From assembly GCA_008828725.1 (NCBI GenBank), contig MEHQ01000946.1:139614-203613 (forward strand): a stretch of DNA of 64,000 nt, written 5' to 3'. The notes below the pieces were generated by a model. That model was not told the DNA's origin, did no database searches, and saw only the letters and a list, made by a program, of their open reading frames with translations. Below, in pieces: positions 34,263-46,563 of the stretch; the first letter of the stretch is position 1, and the number at the start of each line of letters is the position of its first letter. This DNA comes from Saccharina japonica (lineage: Eukaryota > Sar > Phaeophyceae > Laminariales > Laminariaceae). A program made the translations under genes and the position numbers.

Positions 34263-35635
34263 ATCACGCCTGCGCCACCACCACCACCGCTCGCTGCCGC
34301 TGCTGCCACCTCAAGGCTCACCTGAGCAAGTCGTTCGTGGGGCTTATCCTGCTACCCATCATCGGAAACGCCGTGGAGCATATCACTGCCGTCACCGTCG
34401 CCATGAAGGTGCGAGCCAGTAGTATTCGCATTTCGTCCGCTAGGATATTTCCGGGAATTTTACGGGTCACTATTAATAATAGTGTGCTCAGGTTTGGGGT
34501 TAGGGTTAGGGGATCTACGCCCGTACATTGATCCAGCATGTTACCGGACGATCTGTTTGTTAGTAGTCCTCGTGCGAGCCCATCAGCTTTATTTTGTAAG
34601 GAGGCCGTTGTTGTCAAAAAAATATTACCTGGTACTGGTACGATATATACAAGTATTTCCCTGATTTCCCCCCCTTTTTCTTGTAAAACCAAAACACAGG
34701 GAAAAGAGGGAAAACTACGTGTACATACGTACCTATATGGAGGAAATATTTTCGAAAATCAGGAAATTTAACAGGGCAAAAAAAAACAGGAACGTTTAGA
34801 TTTAATTTCCTCTTTTCATAATAGGAAAAAAAAAACCAGGAAATCAGGAAGTAAAATATAGAATCAGGAATCAGGAAAAAAAAAAAAATTGAACGACACA
34901 ATCTTGGATAGTAACGGCCCTAAGCAGCTTAAACACGATCGTACTGGTAGGGATTCCGTAGGGGATTCCCGTTGCCGGGCGCTGAGCGTTTAGGACGTAC
35001 CACGTGTCATATGTGCCGCACGCGGTTCGGTACCGCGTTCACGCCTGTACCGGCCCATTGTTTGTGTTGTTGCCGTTGTCGATGCTGTTGCTGCTGTTGC
35101 CTTGGCTTTGAACCGTTATTGCATCCGGGCGCCGTCTTCTCGGATTTGGTGACGTTCGGGATTGAAGATTGAGGTTTCTTCGACCTGTGTGTCATGTTGC
35201 CACTGCTTTCTCAAAGGCTCTTTCTTTTTGCCGACTCCCCCCCCCCCTCCAACCCGACGTGCTCCGTCCCGGCATTTGTAGGGATGCGAGGGTCTATAGT
35301 CTTACGACTACGGCCATGCATACACATGCGTGTACATGAGTACACCCCCCCCGGTCCCCCCCCCCCCCCCCTCCCCCCTTTTCCGGTGACACGCTTCCCC
35401 CGCTCCCTCCCCATCTTCCGCCGCCCGGTGTGACCCGCATGGTCGTTTTTTTTCGATCATTGTCATTTCGTCGTCGATTATGATGATGATGATGATGACG
35501 GCGGAGCAGAACAAGATGGAGCTGGCGATGGGAGTGGCGGTCGGGTCCGCGACCCAGGTGTCCATGTTCGTGGTCCCGGTGGCGGTCCTCTCAGGCTGGG
35601 CGATGGTGAGATATGGAAAAGGAGGGAGGCGCGGG

Positions 35636-35676
<41 letters not shown>

Positions 35677-38600
35677 AAGGGGGGGAGAGAGAGAGAGAGA
35701 GAGAGAGAGAGGAGGTGCATGGTTACTCGCGGCTTGCACCATACACACCATGCCTTTACGAAGCCGCTTTGATTTGGTTTTTGTATGCCTCCCTCAAGCG
35801 AAGGAACATCTGAGCGGGAGCGAAGCGAAGCGGAGCGGGCGTAGATAGTACGGGTGGCTTGGCCTCGTTAGACTCACAGCACAGGAGTGGGGCGTGGGAG
35901 GCGTCACTGTCCCGGGGGATAGGAACATGAGGCATGAGTGGCATAGATGACCCTTCAGGGATATACAGGGGGGTGGGGGGTGGGGGGCGTAGTCACTGAC
36001 CTGGGAAGTAGGGGCTTGTGATTGACCCCGGGGGNNNNNNNNNNNNNNNNNNGGGGAGGGGGCTGGGGGGGGGGGGGGGGGGGGGTATGTATGCTCGCGG
36101 TTTGTGCCGTATTAAGGCCGCCTTGATTGAGGAGTGAATTAACAAAAAAAAAACGCCTCCCTGAAGCGAAGGAAGTGACTGAGCGCGGCGAGGCGGGCGT
36201 GGTGGGTCTAGCGGATGGCTTGGGGACCTCGTAGGTTGAGCATTATGAAGCCACCATGAATATTATTTGCCATCCCGATACTCACGGGATCACAATTTTT
36301 TGCTGCTGCTGTTTTCGACACATGTATGCGAACTTTTTTGTTGTTGCACGATTGCCGGGAGGGGCTGTTTCGCTTTTTGCTATAACGCCCCCCCCCCAAA
36401 AAAAATATTAGACCGCACGCCGTGTTTTTGGTGTCGTTCGCACGGTGGTATCCCTCTTCGGGTTTTGTCGCCTTCGTTGGCGGTCTCCTGTGCCTCGTCG
36501 CAAGTGCACCATACTGGTAGGCTTTCTTTTTTTGTTTTTTTTACACAAAGAGTTGACGGTTTCGTTTTTTTTGGTGGTGTGGAGGCGGGCACAAAAAGGG
36601 GATGCTTGAAAGTCGTCCTCAGCTTAGCGCGCCTTGCGTTACATATATATATACGCAGCAGTAAAAAACCCGATGCCTCGCCGGTATACGAAGGACACGA
36701 AGTACCCCAGACGCGAAGTACATAAGAACGCGGCATTGCTTTATTAACCCTCGAGAAACTCTATTTTGTTCCTGCTGCGAGTATATTTTTGTCCCCATCC
36801 GACTGCTCGCAACAAAACAAAGCACTTTTTTCTTGGCACACGACCGATGAGTCCCCGAGACGCCCTATTTATTTGTTTTTGTTACGAGTTACGAGTACTC
36901 GTACTTTTTTTTTTGTCCCCATCCACCTACCTGCTTGCAAAAACATAACAACAAACTTTGTTCTTGGCACACGACCGAGCTCGCCCGCCCTCGCTCGCTC
37001 CGCTCCGCTCCCTCGTTCTTTCGTTCGTTCGTTCGTTCGTTCACTGGATCGCTCGCTCGATCGTTCGCTTGATCTCTGTGCGCACAGGACCGAGACATGA
37101 CGCTAATGTTTCCAAACGAGGAAATCATTCTGGTGAGAGTGCGACGAAAAGAAGAGTCAACAGTTGGAAAAGTTGGCGGGGTGGGGGGTGGGGTGGGGTG
37201 CGCTGGCAGTGTTTCTCGTGGGTGTCGTGTCCCGTTATTATGTTGGTCGTCGATGGGTCGGGCGTTTTGTTTGTTTTGCGGTCGCCTTTTGTGTTGCTTT
37301 GTATGTGTTTATCTCCCCCATTGTTCAATGACTTTGTGTCTCTATACGAAGTGTATACGCACGTATTCATAGGATGGATTAAGAACTCACACTGGGCAGC
37401 AATTATGGATGTGCTGATGTCGCTGGGTAGAAAGAAAGAGCGGTTCCGTGTGTGAAGACCACAACACACACACAAATCGTTAGTCTAGACGTTTCGTAAG
37501 CTCGACTGGCTGGCTTGTTGGCTGGCCTGGCCTGGCCCCCCCATGAGCGTGATTGTGTGTGTTGTTTGTCCGTGTGCGTGTGTGTGTTATGCACATTTAA
37601 CCTCTGTGAATGTTGAGACAGCGACCAACACAATGCCAGTTTTGGTGCTATCAGCCGTCTACTTCGAGAAGCGTGAGCGCCGAGCAGTCATGGGCAGGAT
37701 GTGATCATGTCGCGGCATGTAACGCCTCCTTGCATTGGAACTCGATCACGTATATACGTAGTGGCATGTGTGTGTGTGCTGTTATTGTCGCTTTTTGTTG
37801 GTCATTTTTTTTTTCCCCCCCGCTGAAATAAATCCCCAGAGGGTTTATTTAGACCGTTATTTCTACATATATACCCGTCGACATCCAGCACACCCAGTTG
37901 CTTCCGTGCCTATTGTAGTCTTCACCCTTTATAGAGAGAGGTTATATACGTTGGCCCTCCAAAGGCCGTACAGGTACGACACAGGCCATGAAGAGTCCAT
38001 CCTCAGGCACGTCGCCGTCCCGCATGGAATGACCTTAAGGTGGCGGTAGCAATCAAGGGGAGAGGGGGCACAAGCCCTGTGGCCACAAATGTTTGCGTAT
38101 GTGTGTGTGTGTGTGATTGGCGAGGCTCATGTTCACGACAACGCCTTGCCGCCGCCGCCCGCCGCCGCCCGCCCCCTTCCCCCTCTGTTTGTTGCCGCCT
38201 GCTATATTCGGCGTCGGTCGCGCCTATCGAAACCGACTGACTACAGTACGTGCTGTCTATCGTCATCGTCTCCACATGTGTCAGCAACGGAACTTCCAAC
38301 TGGCTCCAGGTAAAAACGAAACCGCCATATTTTGGTTGTTTTGTCTTATAATCAGGGGGGGGGTTTCGTGTTTTTCGGGGGGGGGTTTCATTGGGGGTTT
38401 TTTACCGTTGCGATTTTTATGTTGCTTTTTTTGTACGTTGCTTTTTTTTTTTTTAAACGCTGTTGTTTTTTTTATAATGCCGTTGGGTGTTTATAGTCGT
38501 TGGGCTTGGTCTGGCGTATATATAACACCACCGCAAACAAAGCACGCCTACTGGTAGAAAACCGGGGAGGCTGCCAGCGCGAGAAGAACAACAGGCAGGC

Positions 38601-39612
38601 GCGGTTTTCGCTTTTCCCGTCGGGGCCCGGAACGAGTCCGGTCGTTGTATGTGTGGTACGACCGACGGGCATGGAAAAGAGGGTCATATTGGGCTATATA
38701 CCCACCGCTTTGTCGGTGACCGTGCTTGAACAAGCGAGGTGGAGGGTGCGGCGGGATAGCCCCGAAACATGGCGTATGGTGTAGATACCATTTTGAACGG
38801 TTATTTTCTCAACGGCATCGGGTGGGCGGCCGGCGGGGGAGCAACGACGGAAGGGGAGAGGGGTATGTTGAAGTAGCCTGCCTATGCTACCTTGTAAATT
38901 TCCTTCTTGTGTGCGTGTTTGTGGTTCGTTAACGCTGTGGCGTGGTTCACAATGAACCCCTTCGCCTCCCTCTCAACGCGAGAGAACGATCGCTATATTA
39001 GGAGATAGATGGTGGCCACAGGCGGCGGAACAGGAAGGGGCGTAAGATTAGCAAAAAGTGTATTTGTAGTATATGGAAACAACGTAATGAGCGCCCAAGT
39101 GTTGGAGGTGTCTCTATTAGGAGTAGGAACGGTGTTCCGTCTCGAAAGGGATGCGTGGTCAATGGTTAAATGACTAAGGCAAGCAAAATCAACAAATGAT
39201 TCCGCCCCCCCCCCCCCAAAAAACCAAAACACCCCCCCCCCCCGCGCCGGCCCCCCCCCCCCCCCCCCAAATGCTGGAGATGTCTCTGTTTGGAGTACGT
39301 AGGAACGGCGCCCCGTCTCGAAAGGGATGCGTTGTCAAGGGCGGTAAAATGACGAAGAAAAAAAGGCAAGCAAAAAATGACCACGTACCCCCCTCCGCCT
39401 CCACTGCCGTCGCCACCTCTGCACGTTTTGTGCTGCGTTGCCCTTCTTGTGCGCCTCCGCCCCCCGTCCTAAACGCGCCTCCTGTCGGAACTCCTCCATC
39501 AAAGGGATCTCTGCTTGTGACCACCTACGTGCTCGTGGCCGTGGCGTGCTGGTACGAGGACGTGGGGAGCGGGATCGGGGAGGACTCCATGTCCCCGTCA
39601 CCGGCTGCCTAA
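32361..39612 (+). CDS. CAX-type Ca2+/H+ (cation/proton) exchanger, C-terminal half
   Basis: Exons 32361-32441, 33519-33671, 34316-34408, 35510-35605, 37088-37132, 38247-38309 and 39505-39612 join to 212 codons plus TAA, every junction in phase 0. CAX proteins swap Ca2+ or other cations for protons, usually at the vacuole membrane. Seen in order: a helix ending LLIFQ then FKTHAHLF, the conserved SEFLVDAI, then GLILLPIIGNAVEH and KMELAMGVAVGSATQVSMFVVP (the acidic c-repeat with its Glu), a hydrophobic segment before SNWLQ, and a last helix (LLVTTYVLVAVACW) with an acidic/Ser tail. The matching N-terminal half, with the first c-repeat, was not found; a broken exon of it lies at 26862-27061. The gene is therefore damaged, 5'-truncated or misassembled, or its first exons lie outside the window. 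Confidence 0.85.
33748..33815. repeat. TTAA-type MITE, decayed
   Basis: CCCTTTAGAACTGCGGAAAA, ACTACTTGGAA and GGTTCAAGGG resemble the 48562-48640 copy. Target sites are lost. It lies in a CAX intron. Confidence 0.5.
33817..34013. repeat. 22-24-bp tandem repeat AAGGCCTCATTTGGTCTTAG
   Basis: About nine units alternate TTTGG(T/C)C and TGTGGCC forms in a CAX intron; several carry TTAGTTAAGGCC. Confidence 0.85.
35250..35362 (+). repeat. poly-C-ended short repeat, family 1
   Basis: It begins directly after one C run, carries CGACGTGCTCCGTCCCGGCA and the core, and ends CATGAGTACAC plus a long C run. It lies in an intron of the CAX gene. Confidence 0.8.
35690..36250. repeat. two copies of a G-run-linked repeat
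   Basis: 35712-35870 and 36085-36225 share CTCGCGG(C/T)TTG, AAG(C/G)CCGC(T/C)TTGATT and GCCTCCCT(C/G)AAGCGAAGGA, then GAGCG..GGGCGT. Each follows a long G run. The second copy sits behind a sequence gap. Confidence 0.7.
36035..36052. other. assembly gap, 18 N
   Basis: Unknown bases inside G-rich sequence of a CAX intron. A single N also occurs at 40645 inside a G run. Confidence 0.99.
39101..39218 (+). repeat. poly-C-ended short repeat, family 2
   Basis: It shows GTCTCTATTAGGAGTAGGAA, CCGTCTCGAAAGGGATGCGT, GACTAAGGCAAGCAA and then ATGATTCCG with a C run. Confidence 0.75.
39272..39405 (+). repeat. poly-C-ended short repeat, family 2, diverged
   Basis: It follows directly on the C tract of the previous copy. 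CCGTCTCGAAAGGGATGCGT and AGGCAAGCAA are kept, and the end is CACGTAC plus C. It lies about 100 bp upstream of the last CAX exon. Confidence 0.7.
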
Positions 39613-40229
39613 CCCGGGCAACGGTGGGAAGGGCGTCTCGAGTGCGCGCAAGGGGGCAATTAAGTCTAAATTTGGTGGTTGCTTGTTTTTTGTCACGGTA
39701 TAGTATTAATTAGGGCCGCTGTCTTGTCACCGGGGGTAGTAGTGCCGCTGTTTGTGCCAGATTGTGGCGTGAAGTTGACCGACTGCGGTAATAATGATGA
39801 CACGGCATGGGATGGGGATGGGATGGGGCGCTTTCTTTTTTTTTCGGTCTTGTTTTTGTTTCTTGTCCTGGAGGGGTTGGACAACCGCGGTGGTCCCCCG
39901 TCTCTCCGATGATTCGCGTCGTTTTTGCGGTCTTGGTTCTCCCCGCACTTTCTCCGCTTTTTTTGTTTGTCTTCTCTTTCCTTCGAGCAGCAAAACGCAA
40001 AGTCTGAATGTTGTGGGACGACGCCATGTAGACGAATCATTTTTCTTTGGAGCTATTAATACCAAAACAGCACTAAAGTCCGAATAGTGTTGGGGACCCG
40101 AGTCTATCGTTTGCTTCGTACAACTCAGCTCGGCGTTTACTTGGCTTTTGGGCACGAAAAGGCAAGGCTGCGTTGTAGAACGGTAGCTTTTTCATGGTGA
40201 GAGAAAGGTCCCAGAAGATGTTAAGGTCC

Positions 40230-40555
40230 TTTTGTGCAGATAATATGTCTGATAGATCATCTACAGGTAGGTTTTCTACAGATGATCTACAGATCGATCA
40301 TCTAACAGATCATGATCTAGATAATCTAAACCCTAACTTGCCGTCGTGAGATGTCGTGCAGGATCTGTATAGTACAGATCCAACCCAGGAAGCGGATGGT
40401 ACATGCCCTACGTAGATCATGGAGTTTTTTCGGCTCCCATCCCCCCCCGGCGACATTAGCTACAGATCATACAGATCAGGAGTATATCTTGCCTGAAATA
40501 TTTAATGTAGATCATCATGAAGTGGAACGATCTATGTGATCTGTATGATCTGTCT
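40230..40555. repeat. GATC-rich repeat with palindromic GGATCTGTATAGTACAGATC
   Basis: Dense in AGATCAT, ACAGATCA and GATCTGTATGATCTGT. It aligns with 44880-45090 through CCGTCGTGA(G), GTCGTGCAGGATCTGTA, ACAGATCAG and GATCATCATGAAGTGGAACG. A short related block is at 13520-13582. Confidence 0.7.
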
Positions 40556-40630
40556 GAGGTGTGGTGCCGATGGAGGAGGTAGTGGCGGCGGCAGCAGCGA
40601 TGGCAGCGGCGGGCGGTGCGCAAAGCGGAC

Positions 40631-40645
40631 CGGGGGGGGGGGGGN

Positions 40646-40709
<64 letters not shown>
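40631..40709. repeat. G homopolymer of about 79 bp with one N
   Basis: Nearly pure G; N at 40645. True length is uncertain. Confidence 0.9.
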
Positions 40710-40712
<3 letters not shown>

Positions 40713-40916
40713 GCCTATGTGCTGTACGTAGATCGCTCTGGTCTGATTACCACAGTGGGATTATCTGGGAGTCGTGGCTTTTGTAGCCGCACCGACGGGC
40801 CCTCAAGTGCGCAAAAAAACGGTTTTAATTGAAACGCCTGTCATTGGTGTTTTCTCGTGCGTGCGTCTTGCGGCGCCCCGAAACGCCCTGCGGAAGAAGT
40901 GCCATGTGTGTTTGCC

Positions 40917-41120
40917 GGTAACGGTCGGATCTTCAATATTCCTAACGGTCGAATATTCGATCTTCCTGCGTATCAGTCGGATATTTTAGATCTTCTCAAC
41001 GTTCAAGTATTCGATATTCCTTACGATCGGATCTTGGACCTTATTAACGTTTGAATCCTCGATCATCCTAACGGTCAAATCTTAATTCTACCTGACGGTC
41101 GGAACATCGATCTTTCCAAC
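40917..41120. repeat. degenerate tandem array of about 30 bp
   Basis: Six or seven units of the type AACGGTCGGATCTTCGATCT with TTCCTAACGGTC joints. Units differ at many positions. Confidence 0.7.
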
Positions 41121-44100
41121 GCTGGCAGTAAGTAAGCCTATCGGCACACGCTTGCGGTAGGTGTTACGTCCGTTATCTGAAGAAAAAAAACGTGCGAGGT
41201 AAATCGCTCATGCTTGGTGGATGGGTGGGGTGATTGGGTGGACGTCCTTTGTTTTTGTTTTTTCGCGTTAAGCGCCTCCGTTGCGTGACCCTTCTGCGGG
41301 GTTGACCGTGATTCAGTTCGTCGGATACAATGGTACATGGTATGCGATACAGCAGTTAAGAGTATCCCTCGAGGTTATCTAGAGTAGAAGTTGCTTCGCC
41401 TTCTTTATTTTCGCCTCTCCTTGTCGCTCGAGTTTTGCCGTTTTCTGCCTCTGCTGCCGTGTTGGCTTGCTCTTTTACTGGGGCGTACCATAAACCGCCG
41501 TTTTTAGTTCACCCTTCTATAGACGATTTTCCGTACGTAGCATCTATATCTCTGTCTCGTCTCAAATGCAAAAGGAAGGCGTTGAATACCAGGAAGAATG
41601 GGCGTTCAATGCGAGGAGGGATGTCCTCGCCGGTTGGTAGGCTGGGAGCCCCATGACCGAGCCATGCTTGCGCACGTTTATACGGTGTCATCACTGGCAG
41701 TTTGTTCTTTTTCGCACGGCATGGTTTTTATCAGCCTTAGAGTGACCAACCAAGAAAATAGAAAGCGGGTGACAGATTTTCGTCCTTTTTCGCCAAAAAA
41801 AGCTTCCGTTCGATTTTTGACACACACACACGTGTTTTTGTGGTTGTTGCTGCTTTTCTACGCATCGTGGTCGTCGTCGTCGTCGTCTTCGTCCACTCTC
41901 GGGGCCATTTGTTTAGCACGAAGTAATATTATTCCAGGGTGTGTCGTTTACTTTACGTCTGTATTTGGTGGTACTTTTATGTCTTAGGGTGGGGCGATGA
42001 GAACACATGCTTTCCAGAATCTGGCGGTGGTTGTGGTGTTTTTTATTTTGCTGGCGTTTTCCGGAAATATAAAACCTCTCTGTTATAAGTTATATTAGTT
42101 GACTTTTATGTAAACAGAGGCTGATGTTACTTACAGCATGTTCCTTTCATAAACAAACTCGTGCTGGACGGGGAGGGAGGGACGGGAGGGGGGGGGGGGG
42201 GGGGGGGGGGGGTTTTCCTTCCTCCCTTTTTTTTTTTTTTTTTTTTTTTTGCCTGCGGTGTGGTGGGTACATGTATAATACAACTGTCCCACCGTTCATT
42301 GCCGCTTTTTGAGTGAAAGGAAAAGGGAAGAGAAAGGAAAGGAAAGGAAAGGAAAGGAAAAGAAAAGAAAGGAAGTCCTTTTCTGGCTCTTGAAGGAGAA
42401 AAGGCTGCGCGCAGGCATGACGGGGTCGGGCTGGGTCTGAGCGGCGTAGGTTGGGGCTGGGCTAGGCTGGGCCTGGATGGGGTGGGACGAGGCGGGACCT
42501 GCGGTTTGTGGCCCGTAAAGCAGGGGGGGGGGGGGGGGGGGGGGGGGGGGGAGGGGGGGCAGGCGGGGATATAATGGCAGCCACCTTGCGTGGAGGCGAT
42601 GTGCATGCATTTCACTGTGGGTACCTGACCTGCCTGTTTCTGGTACGTCTGTACAGCACAGCAACTACTTTACGCTTTTTTTTGGGGGGGGCGGGGGTGC
42701 CGTACTCCCACCACACCATACATTGTCGTCAGGCGGGCGTTGCAGGAGACATGGTTGGCTTTCGGCTCGAAAAGAGGGGGAAACTTCGTATCATACTATG
42801 TTGTATCGGTGGCAAAAACTATTATGTCGTATAATGGTGGCAACTATTTATTTTTTTGTAATAGTGGCAACTGTTATCTTGTCATAGTGTGGTGGGTGGA
42901 TTGTTCTCAGGCCTAAATGAAAGTCTACGTGTCGAGAACTGGCGGCGACGAGTCTTTTTTTTTTATAAGACTACAGGGGAGATGTGTTGGCTGTGTGATG
43001 CGAAGCCGCGGACTCTCCCTTTTGCCGAAAATAATGCTCAACACACTTTTTTTTCAAGTAAAGGTATCCAGTATTGATATTAAATAAATACGGCGATTAA
43101 TAGTATTACGGTAAGATTGTGTGCTTGCAGCGGGGGTCACCACGTAGTTTGTAGCGGGAAATATACATACGGCATGAGGCATGATTTGAGACAAAACGTC
43201 TTCTCTTTTTTTTTTCTTGTGGTGTGTGTGTATGTATGCGCGTAACGGTGCCCGTTCAGCACTGTTGTTGCCTATTTATACAGTGTAGTAGGTAGTCGGT
43301 ACGGCTTTTTTTTTTTGTGTGTGTTTTGCTTCGTCAGAAAATATTTTGCGTTTTTGGGCGTTGTAGGGGCGTGGGAAGGCGTTCCACAGGAAAAGAAGAA
43401 AGGGTATGTAGCCCAGACAGATTGTCCTCGTGAAGGCAACGGCTACCGCTCTTTGGAATAATAAGTAAGGTTGATACGCACGACAAACAGCGTTTTTTTG
43501 TTTTTGGAAAGTCGAGACTGTCCCACAGCCAGCAGCGGAAAAAGCTTCGGCTAATTATTGCTGCTCTCCGAACCAGTCTTTTGGCGGCAAGGGTACGTAC
43601 GTCATTTCTACAATACCGGAAAAGACAACTAAGTGGACTGGAGGTTTGAGATTCAAACAGGTGTCACAGCTAGCAGTCGATCAAGTGTCAGGCGCGGCGC
43701 ATGATAAGTATGTGGGCGTGGTACTAACGTGTACCAGGTATGTTTTTGTGCTTTCCTTTTTGCTGGCCGGAGCACAGAAGAGGGTCTACCGACCGGAGGG
43801 AGGGCTTCTTTCCGTCGGTAGAGGCCGTTTTGGTGACCTCTTGATCAGAGATTAATGGACCAGTACGATAATAGCTGCACCCCACCAGTTTCAAGTAACG
43901 GTCGGATACACACACGTACGAGTAGAAACACAAGACCTTTATACATACCAGGTATATGTGCACGTGTACCAGGTATGTATGTATGTGTTTAGCAGGCAGG
44001 CGTTTCTTGCCACCATGTGGAACTGACTCACAAGTATTTTTGTTTATCGGAGTTACCTGGTATTTTATGATACGATACTAACGAAACGTACGCAGGCTGA

Positions 44101-44230
44101 TCAGATAACACCATCATCAGCAGCCGCCCACGTCAAGTCAAGTAATAGTATTGACCCTCTACGGGCCCGGAGATACTATCAGTGAGCAAATAACGGCAAG
44201 CTTGGTCTTTTACCTAACAGGTGGCCGGGA

Positions 44231-44269
<39 letters not shown>

Positions 44270-44274
44270 ACGCG

Positions 44275-44395
44275 CAAAAAATCCATGTGGAGACATTGAC
44301 CAATGTAGCACGCCTATAGGCGTACCTAATTGAGAGGTACGATGTCGACACCATGAGGGGTTTGCTACATGTTTACGCCCAAATTGTACTCCCAC
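44275..44395. repeat. hairpin element, partial copy
   Basis: It shares CATGTGGAGACATTGA, TGTAGCACGCC, AGGGGTTTGCTACAT and TTTACGCCCA with the 53321-53472 copy. It follows a C run. Confidence 0.6.
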
Positions 44396-44879
44396 GTATT
44401 TTCGTTAGTTTTTTTTATCGTCTGAGTGGTGTTGCTGTATTCTCTCGTACCTCCGGTACGTTGGCATTTCGCTTGCTTTATAGATTAATTTGCGGTTATG
44501 TTTTTGCGTTTCTCTGTCTCGCAGTCTGTGACCACATAAATAATTGGTTTCTCTATAGGATAACGAATCATCACGGACACTGGTTGTACTGATGTAATTG
44601 GGTAAAAAGAACGGTGTAATGTGAAGACAACACACACAACAGTTGGGCATCAGGGCGGGGGGGGGGTTCCGGCCACCTGTGAACCGTCTGTGACACGAAT
44701 CGGGCGAGCGCGCAGAAGTGCGAGAAAAAAATCAAGCGACCACATCAATTTTGCTGCTATGCTTACCTACACCAATCGCTCGATTCCAACAGTAGCATTG
44801 TCCGTAGCGCACTTGGATCCCTTAGCAAGGCAGTGACCGATGTTTTAAATGTCAACGTTGCTCATGTCGGATGGATCAC

Positions 44880-45090
44880 GATCTACTGTACGATAGATCA
44901 TTTATCTACTGTAGAATCTTAGCTGCCGTTGTGAAGTATTGTGCAGGATCTGTACACTACACAGATCCCACCCGGCAACAGGTCCTATAGCAAATCATGC
45001 AGGGCATGCGGCTCTCCGCCCGGCAGATCACAACAGATCAGGGATACCTTGCCCAGAAAGATCTACATCATGGAAGTGGGGATCGATCAA
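44880..45090. repeat. GATC-rich repeat, second copy
   Basis: Shares GCCGTTGTGA, GTGCAGGATCTGTA, ACAGATCCCACCCGG and ATCATGGAAGTGGGGATCGA with 40230-40555. Confidence 0.7.
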
Positions 45091-46485
45091 CCTGTTCAAT
45101 GTGCCAAGTTGTTGTGCAAATCGTCGTTTTTTGTCGTCGCTTTTTTCCTTTTCCAAGCCTCAAGGCCCAAGCAAACGTGTTTGAAAAAAGTTTTTGTCCA
45201 CGTACGAGGTCGGTACCCCCGGCAAAAATTCGTACGTCAACAGCGAAAGCGCAATCAGGCCTCCTCGGTACCGCACGCGCACAGAGTAAAACCTATAGTT
45301 ACAAAAAAAGACGGCAATGATCAGGAGGGAACGAAAAGTACAAGAAAGTACAAAGACACGTTTATTATTGTTATCGTTGGCTGCCGCTGGTACCGGATAC
45401 GAACGCACAATTTTCAACTTTCCGATGAAAACAGACGCCAGTGCTAGTCAGAGTAGAGCGTGACACAACGCCTCATGATGGCAGCTAAGGCATGTTTTCC
45501 TTCATTCGCCTCCCCCCCCCGTCCGCCCGACGTCAGCAACCGCGATCATGCACGCACAAACGGCAGCCCACCACTCGTCCGCCTGCCATCGACGACAAAA
45601 AAATGGCACGGGCTCTTCCTACTGCTGCAACAACAATATAGCATACTGCTACAGCAACAGCATACCGCTGCAACAACAATATACCATACTACTGCAGCAA
45701 CAGGATGCATACTCTGCTGTAAACAGGAACACCACGCAATTATAGAACGCTTCGCCTGCCGGAGTAAAAGAGCACGGCACCTCTCAACACTTTCTTCGCC
45801 CCGCCCGTACCACTCGGCCTCTTTCCTACTGAAACCCTGACTGAAACAAAACACCAACCGAGCAACGAACCAACGCCACGCAACGATCTCCTGAGATAAG
45901 CCACCGGTAAGTCAGGGAAACAGGCATGCATACAGTATAAGCAGTCTTCATTCAACCTACGGATTCGGATGACGGTACGAATATCTCTACCGTTCACACC
46001 TTGCGCGCGCGAACAGCATGAAGCGACGAAAGGCCCCACGAGCATAACGCCTCCATCTCACAACACTCTGTACCATATAAGCATGATATAAAATAAATGT
46101 ATCTCATTATTAGCTAAACTCATGAAATATCGGCAAAAAAAACGACCAAAGAAGGGTATAATAGCCGCAATATTCTTAGCTATTTCTTGATACATCGGCA
46201 AAAAAAACGACCAGAAAGAGCAAAAAACCTCCTTGTTATATAGCTGATTCTTAGAAATTATCCGCAAAAAAAAAACAGGCCAGAAATGAGGACCATAGCG
46301 CAAGCCGACCGTGCGCCCCCCCGCCCCTTCCAGCCGTCGCATGTTTCCCCCCCCTCCAATGTTATTTTTTCGCCCTTGACACATTAATACCATACGTACA
46401 AGCAATGTTTTCCTCGCCGATGATAGCGGTCCCACACAAGCAAGTGGGAGGAAAGGTGTATAAACAAAATCCGAAACCAACCCCA

Positions 46486-46530
46486 GGGGCGGGGGGGGGT
46501 GTACTCATGTCACGCATCGCATGACGGGTG
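46486..46530 (-). repeat. poly-C-ended short repeat, family 1, end fragment
   Basis: Only the terminal ATGAGTACAC and C run, plus a few core-like bases, remain. It lies just downstream of the MGST3 stop codon. Confidence 0.5.
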
Positions 46531-46563
46531 GGGTAGGGGGGGGGGGGGGGGGACAGGGGACGT

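Larger units (their letters stand above)
39613..46563. other. gene-free region between CAX and MGST3
   Basis: No supported exon. It holds GATC-rich repeats (40230-40555, 44880-45090), a 30-bp degenerate array (40917-41120), long G and C runs, a hairpin element and AT-rich sequence. Longer open frames here (for example 44941-45447) have no recognisable domain and run through repeats. Confidence 0.55.

Noticed and set aside
34490..34515. Telomere-like GGGTTAGGGTTAGGGG
   Set aside because: Only two units, inside a CAX intron; too short to be an interstitial telomere.
44941..45447. 168-residue plus-strand frame
   Set aside because: Runs through the GATC-rich repeat, has no recognisable domain and no splice context.
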